Below, piece by piece: positions 15,565-18,911 of a stretch of DNA of 18,911 nucleotides. How positions within the stretch are numbered: position 1 is the stretch's first letter; every line of letters starts with the position of its first letter. The translations under genes and the position numbers were made by a program. A model generated the notes under the pieces. It saw nothing but the letters and a program-made list of their open reading frames with translations, did no database searches and was not told the origin of the DNA. Origin of the DNA: CAZISM01 sp964541895 (GTDB taxonomy: Bacteria; Zhuqueibacterota; Zhuqueibacteria; Residuimicrobiales; Residuimicrobiaceae); assembly GCA_964541895.1 (NCBI GenBank), contig CAZISM010000102.1, positions 1 through 18,911 of the forward strand, in the 5' to 3' direction.

Positions 15565-16325
15565 ACGCCGTGTCGATCTCTACGAGACGGGAATATAAAT
15601 ACATTGTCTCGCTGGCGCAAATGGACGATTTGCGTCGAGCTCTGGCCCCCTTTGTGGATTTGGATCCGTTCAGTCGCAGCGCCGAAAAAAATGAGTATAC
15701 GGTTCGCAGTATTTATCTTGATACCACAAGCAGGGCGTGCTACCATGAAAAGCTCATCGGCCTTCCGATTCGAAAAAAATATCGTATTCGTGGATACAAC
15801 GGCGTCGAAAAGGACAGCCTGGTGTTTTTGGAGATCAAGAGAAAAGACCATGACATATGCAGCAAGAACCGGGCGCCGCTTCGGGAACGCCATCTGCTTC
15901 AGCTGTTCAACACCCGGGATCTGGACCGTTATATTTTGCCTTTGAGCGGGAACGGCATCGAAAAAGAAGACGCCAGCCGGTTTTTGTATCACTATTACCG
16001 AAAAAATCTCCGCCCGGTTGTGCTCATCGTCTATGAGCGCGAAGCATTTGTGGGAAAATTTGATTCTTCACTGCGCCTTACCTTTGATAAAAATATTCGA
16101 TCCGCAAAGTGTACATCGCTCAACACGCTGCATGGCAGCAACTATATACCCGCGCTAAAAAGTGCGTTTATATTTGAAGTGAAATTTCATCGCGGCGTTC
16201 CCGGTTGGCTGCAGAACATCCTTGTCCGTCACGATCTGAAGCGGACGTCTGTTTCCAAATATGCGATTTGCCTGGATTCGCTGAAACGAAATCCGCCGGC
16301 CTCCGTGCGGTTGAACAGAGCATGA
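15561..16325 (+). CDS. VTC-domain (polyphosphate polymerase-like) protein
   Basis: This 254-residue protein has the triphosphate-tunnel fold signature of VTC domains: basic N-terminal strand RREYKY (9-14), VRSIYLDT (48-55), EKLIGLPIRKKYRIRGY (63-79), FLEIKRK (89-95), RPVVLIVYEREAFVGKF (151-167), LRLTFD (171-176), FEVKF (205-209) and SVSKY (230-234). Alternating Arg/Lys and Glu would line the tunnel that binds a polyphosphate chain. The yeast Vtc4 domain makes polyphosphate from ATP; whether bacterial homologues beside CotH are polymerases or only binders is not settled by sequence. There is no signal peptide or membrane helix, so it should be cytoplasmic. The ATG was chosen over an upstream GTG because it overlaps the adaptor stop (ATGA). 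DUF4956 follows after 58 bases. Confidence 0.9.
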   Translation: MNAVSISTRREYKYIVSLAQMDDLRRALAPFVDLDPFSRSAEKNEYTVRSIYLDTTSRACYHEKLIGLPIRKKYRIRGYNGVEKDSLVFLEIKRKDHDICSKNRAPLRERHLLQLFNTRDLDRYILPLSGNGIEKEDASRFLYHYYRKNLRPVVLIVYEREAFVGKFDSSLRLTFDKNIRSAKCTSLNTLHGSNYIPALKSAFIFEVKFHRGVPGWLQNILVRHDLKRTSVSKYAICLDSLKRNPPASVRLNRA

Positions 16326-16383
16326 GGTCACGTCCCGCACCCGTGGTGATGCCAGATTGCTTTTCACGCAAATAGGATATAAC

Positions 16384-17055
16384 ATGTTCAGAGAATGGAG
16401 TCACATTACTTTTCCACAGACAACAGTCGGAATTTTAACCCCGCTGTTAATGGCGCTGGCCTGTGGATATTTTATCACCTGGTTGTATCGCATTACCCAT
16501 AAAACGCCCGGGTTTTCGCAGAATTTTGCTTATTCGCTGGTGTTGCTGTCCATGATTACGGCGGTGGTGATTTCTGTAATCGGCAGCAATCTGGCGCGGG
16601 CATTCGGACTGGTGGGGGCATTGTCCATCATCCGCTTTCGCACCGCCATCAAGGAGCCCATGGATATCATGTATGTCTTTTTCAGTCTGGCTGTAGGCAT
16701 GGCCGCCGGCGTCGGTCATTACAAGATGGCGTTCCTCGGCAGCGTATTTATCGGCTCGGTGCTCTATATTTTTTCTCGGACCGGCTCTAATCTCACCTTT
16801 CGCCGTGAATATTTGCTGCAGTTTTCCTATGCCGCCGGTGATGAGACTGAACCGGCCTATCGCCCCATTCTGGAAAAATTCAGCCGTCGCTTTGAAGTAG
16901 TGAATATAAAGGCGGTCAAGGAAACCGGCATGACTGAATTTTCGTTTTATGTGCAGATCCATGATCGTGAGGATGGCAACAAGCTTGTACAGGCGTTGCA
17001 GGAAAATCTCAGCATCGATAACATTAATCTGTTCTATGAAGAGGAGAATTACTAG
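16384..17055 (+). CDS. DUF4956 inner-membrane protein
   Basis: This 223-residue protein has four predicted membrane helices (about 15-35, 48-68, 95-113, 116-131). The DUF4956 hallmark lies between helices 2 and 3: ARAFGLVGALSIIRFRTAIK (71-90) followed by EPMD and FFSLAVGMAAG. Residues about 142-223 form a soluble, probably cytoplasmic, alpha/beta domain like the C-terminal regions of MgtC/YhiD-type proteins. Function is unknown; the family is a regular neighbour of VTC and CotH genes, which suggests one pathway. The ATG is preceded by AGGA at suitable spacing; a TTG 27 bases earlier is less likely. It is probably cotranscribed with the VTC gene. A role as channel or membrane scaffold for the VTC product is inference. 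Confidence 0.9.
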   Translation: MFREWSHITFPQTTVGILTPLLMALACGYFITWLYRITHKTPGFSQNFAYSLVLLSMITAVVISVIGSNLARAFGLVGALSIIRFRTAIKEPMDIMYVFFSLAVGMAAGVGHYKMAFLGSVFIGSVLYIFSRTGSNLTFRREYLLQFSYAAGDETEPAYRPILEKFSRRFEVVNIKAVKETGMTEFSFYVQIHDREDGNKLVQALQENLSIDNINLFYEEENY

Positions 17056-17164
17056 ACCGGCAGCTCGGTGGATGGTTTGTAAGGCAGCAAAAAAACTAGG
17101 AATTAACAACAAATTTAAATAAACATAAGGATTCTGGGAAATGAGCTAACTACGAGGTGTGAAC

Positions 17165-18911
17165 ATGGCCCTTTTCGATCGCAGTAGCTTCGGGAATGCT
17201 CGATGTGGCATTACCATTCTGAGCGTTGTGATCTTTCTCGTTCGCCCCTTTCCCTGTGCCGCTGCCGATTCCCCGCACACGGCCGCTGATTTGCGAAAGT
17301 GTCTGTATGAAATACAGCGTTTTCATGCCAAGCAGAGCCTCGATCCGGAAGAGACCAATAGAAAACAGCGTGCCCTGGAACTGGCAGGCTCGGAATTGCA
17401 GCCCGGCAGAAAAAAGCATGGCCTGCAGGGAATGTACGATCATGGCGACCTGCAGAATGCCATTCGCAATATCCGCACTAATCCCCGCGCCAGAGCGATC
17501 CACGACGCCATTTTGAGGCAAGCCCGCTTCTGGGCCGCTCTCCCGGACTCGGTACTGTACGGCTTGCTGCCGTCGCCAAATCCCCGCGCCCTGACCCCGT
17601 CGCAGTATCACGGCTGCCCCATCCACGGCGGCAATCGGTCAACCCTGGAAACCAGTCTGCTGCACCCCTATCAGTATCGCTGTCGTGTGGGCGGTGAATG
17701 GTGGTACAACGGCAAAGCCGTCACCAATCCGGAAACAGGCGAATGCGTTACCATGCTGGATCAGGGTCAGGGCTGGGTGGCGCCGTCCGGTTTTCCGCAG
17801 GCCGGTGAAACCTATTACTTTCAGGCTGCCTATCGACTCTATCTGATCTTGAAACTGTTTGCCGTGCCCTATGGTCCCGAGCTCGCCAACGACGCTGCTG
17901 CATCTGTCGACCAGGCATTACAGATCCCCGGAGCTGATATGGCGCCTGTCCGGGCGTTGGCGTTGGCTTATGCCTGGACGCAGGACTCCCTCTACAGTCA
18001 CAAAGCCGGCGTGCTGGTAAACCGTATGGCAGAGATCTATCCGCATCTCAACGGTTCGAAAGAGGGGTATGTCGTTTACGATGAGTGGAAAGATCCCATA
18101 CGCGGCTATGTCAGCGAGGCCTCCGGCCGCGAGCAGTTGTTCCTGAATAATTTTATGGAAATTTATGATCTGATCTATGAAGGCTTTAGCCGCGACAGCG
18201 ACTTGGCGGATCTCTTTGCCCGTCAGGGCAGTCCGGACCAGGACGGCGACGGCCTCTACACGACTCGCGATCTCACCGCCAACGTCGAATGCCATTTGTT
18301 CGGCTTTGCGCTTGAATTCCTCGATCGCACCATCCGGCTGGCGCCGGGTGATTTTCTCATGTCCTCACTGGGCTCGCTGCTGCGCCTGGCCGGCATTATG
18401 GAGTCGCAGCCCCTGCTGGACCGTCTCTACCAGGGCAGAAACAATTTACCCTCGCTGATGATCAACAGTTTTTTCCGCGACGGACGCTGGTGGTACGATT
18501 CGGCCGGGTACAGCTCGCACAATGCACAACGGGTAGCCGAACTGGCAGAGTGGCTGCACGGACGGATACCGGCGGTCGATCAGGAACGGGCCCGGCGCAT
18601 CGTCTCTTTTCCCTTGCGCATCGATTGCGACGGCCGCTTGCCATTGATCGGAGACACCGGCAACTCGCGCGGAAAACACCTGGGCCAACCCTCTTCGCTG
18701 ATCCACCTCATGGCCGGCAAAATGGTCGGTCATCCCATCACGTTGCCCAGTGAGACGCCGGCGGCAGTTAGTGACGAAGAGATTTGGTCGCTTTTTCATG
18801 CTTCGGCCGACAGCTTGACACACCCGCCCGTGTCTCAACGATCAGAGAGCGAGCTGTTTCATGATGCGGGATTTGCCATTCTGCGCAGCGGCGATCAGGC
18901 GGGAAACCGGT
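17165..18911 (+). CDS. Heparinase II/III-family protein, cut by the window end
   Basis: The frame is open from ATG 17165 to the last base, giving 582 codons and no stop. GAGG lies 7 bases before the ATG. A hydrophobic segment at about 15-30 followed by CAAADS suggests a signal peptide. Residues 151-190 contain GCPIHGG and YRCRVGGEWWYNG, the Cys-containing segment often seen before the toroid in uncharacterised heparinase II/III proteins. The helical toroid continues to about 530 with FRDGRWWYDSAGYSSHN (437-453) and a DTGN motif (497-500). HDAGFAILRSG (566-576) begins the C-terminal beta-sandwich, which is missing. The family includes lyases acting on heparin, alginate and other uronic-acid polymers. 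Whether a sorting domain follows cannot be seen. It lies 109 bases after DUF4956 on the same strand, an AT-rich gap that may hold its own promoter. Substrate unknown. Confidence 0.87.
   Translation, partial: MALFDRSSFGNARCGITILSVVIFLVRPFPCAAADSPHTAADLRKCLYEIQRFHAKQSLDPEETNRKQRALELAGSELQPGRKKHGLQGMYDHGDLQNAIRNIRTNPRARAIHDAILRQARFWAALPDSVLYGLLPSPNPRALTPSQYHGCPIHGGNRSTLETSLLHPYQYRCRVGGEWWYNGKAVTNPETGECVTMLDQGQGWVAPSGFPQAGETYYFQAAYRLYLILKLFAVPYGPELANDAAASVDQALQIPGADMAPVRALALAYAWTQDSLYSHKAGVLVNRMAEIYPHLNGSKEGYVVYDEWKDPIRGYVSEASGREQLFLNNFMEIYDLIYEGFSRDSDLADLFARQGSPDQDGDGLYTTRDLTANVECHLFGFALEFLDRTIRLAPGDFLMSSLGSLLRLAGIMESQPLLDRLYQGRNNLPSLMINSFFRDGRWWYDSAGYSSHNAQRVAELAEWLHGRIPAVDQERARRIVSFPLRIDCDGRLPLIGDTGNSRGKHLGQPSSLIHLMAGKMVGHPITLPSETPAAVSDEEIWSLFHASADSLTHPPVSQRSESELFHDAGFAILRSGDQAGNR

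Noticed and set aside
15417..15992. 191-codon open frame on the minus strand
   Set aside because: Antisense to the adaptor and VTC genes, which are both well supported.
16447..17112. 221-codon open frame on the minus strand
   Set aside because: Antisense to the DUF4956 gene, whose motifs and membrane helices are clear.

Overview
The window carries two gene clusters of a Gram-negative bacterium, most likely from the FCB superphylum (Bacteroidota and its uncultured relatives such as Ignavibacteria, Calditrichota or KSB1-type lineages). Two secreted proteins end in a C-terminal sorting/FlgD-like domain with an (Y/W)PNPFNPTT core, the usual signature of type IX secretion in that group, and there is a large TonB-dependent receptor with a carboxypeptidase-regulatory-like N-terminal domain. 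No rRNA, tRNA, phage, transposon or CRISPR is visible. The exact phylum is an inference.

Left cluster (1-8540): a polysaccharide-uptake-like locus without a SusD. On the minus strand, in transcription order, lie a TonB-dependent receptor (3866-6793), a secreted parallel beta-helix protein with a sorting tail (2067-3668), a membrane-anchored protein that looks like an alpha-toroid/beta-sandwich polysaccharide lyase but belongs to a family I cannot name (21-1949), and the Shine-Dalgarno and ATG of a further gene that leaves the window at base 1. Facing away from the receptor is a membrane-spanning winged-helix regulator (7209-8540) with a periplasmic sensor part. The AT-rich gap between them holds a symmetric cluster of ATTAAC/GTTAAT half-sites, a good operator candidate.

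Right cluster (8669-18911): a very large secreted CotH-kinase protein (8669-13705, minus) with four lamin-tail domains in exact 146-residue register faces, across a 779-base gap, a plus-strand operon: an HlyD-like adaptor, a VTC-domain (polyphosphate-polymerase-like) protein overlapping it by ATGA, a DUF4956 membrane protein, and a heparinase II/III-family protein cut by the window end. CotH, VTC and DUF4956 genes are recurrent neighbours in bacterial genomes. Here the set has gained a periplasmic adaptor and a polysaccharide lyase-like enzyme, and its kinase appears to be sent to the cell surface by type IX secretion.

Working model (inference): the left cluster senses, binds, cuts and imports a polysaccharide, perhaps an acidic one. 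The right cluster builds or modifies a surface layer, with the VTC/DUF4956 pair handling a polyphosphate-like substrate at the inner membrane, the adaptor bridging the periplasm, and the CotH protein acting at the surface.
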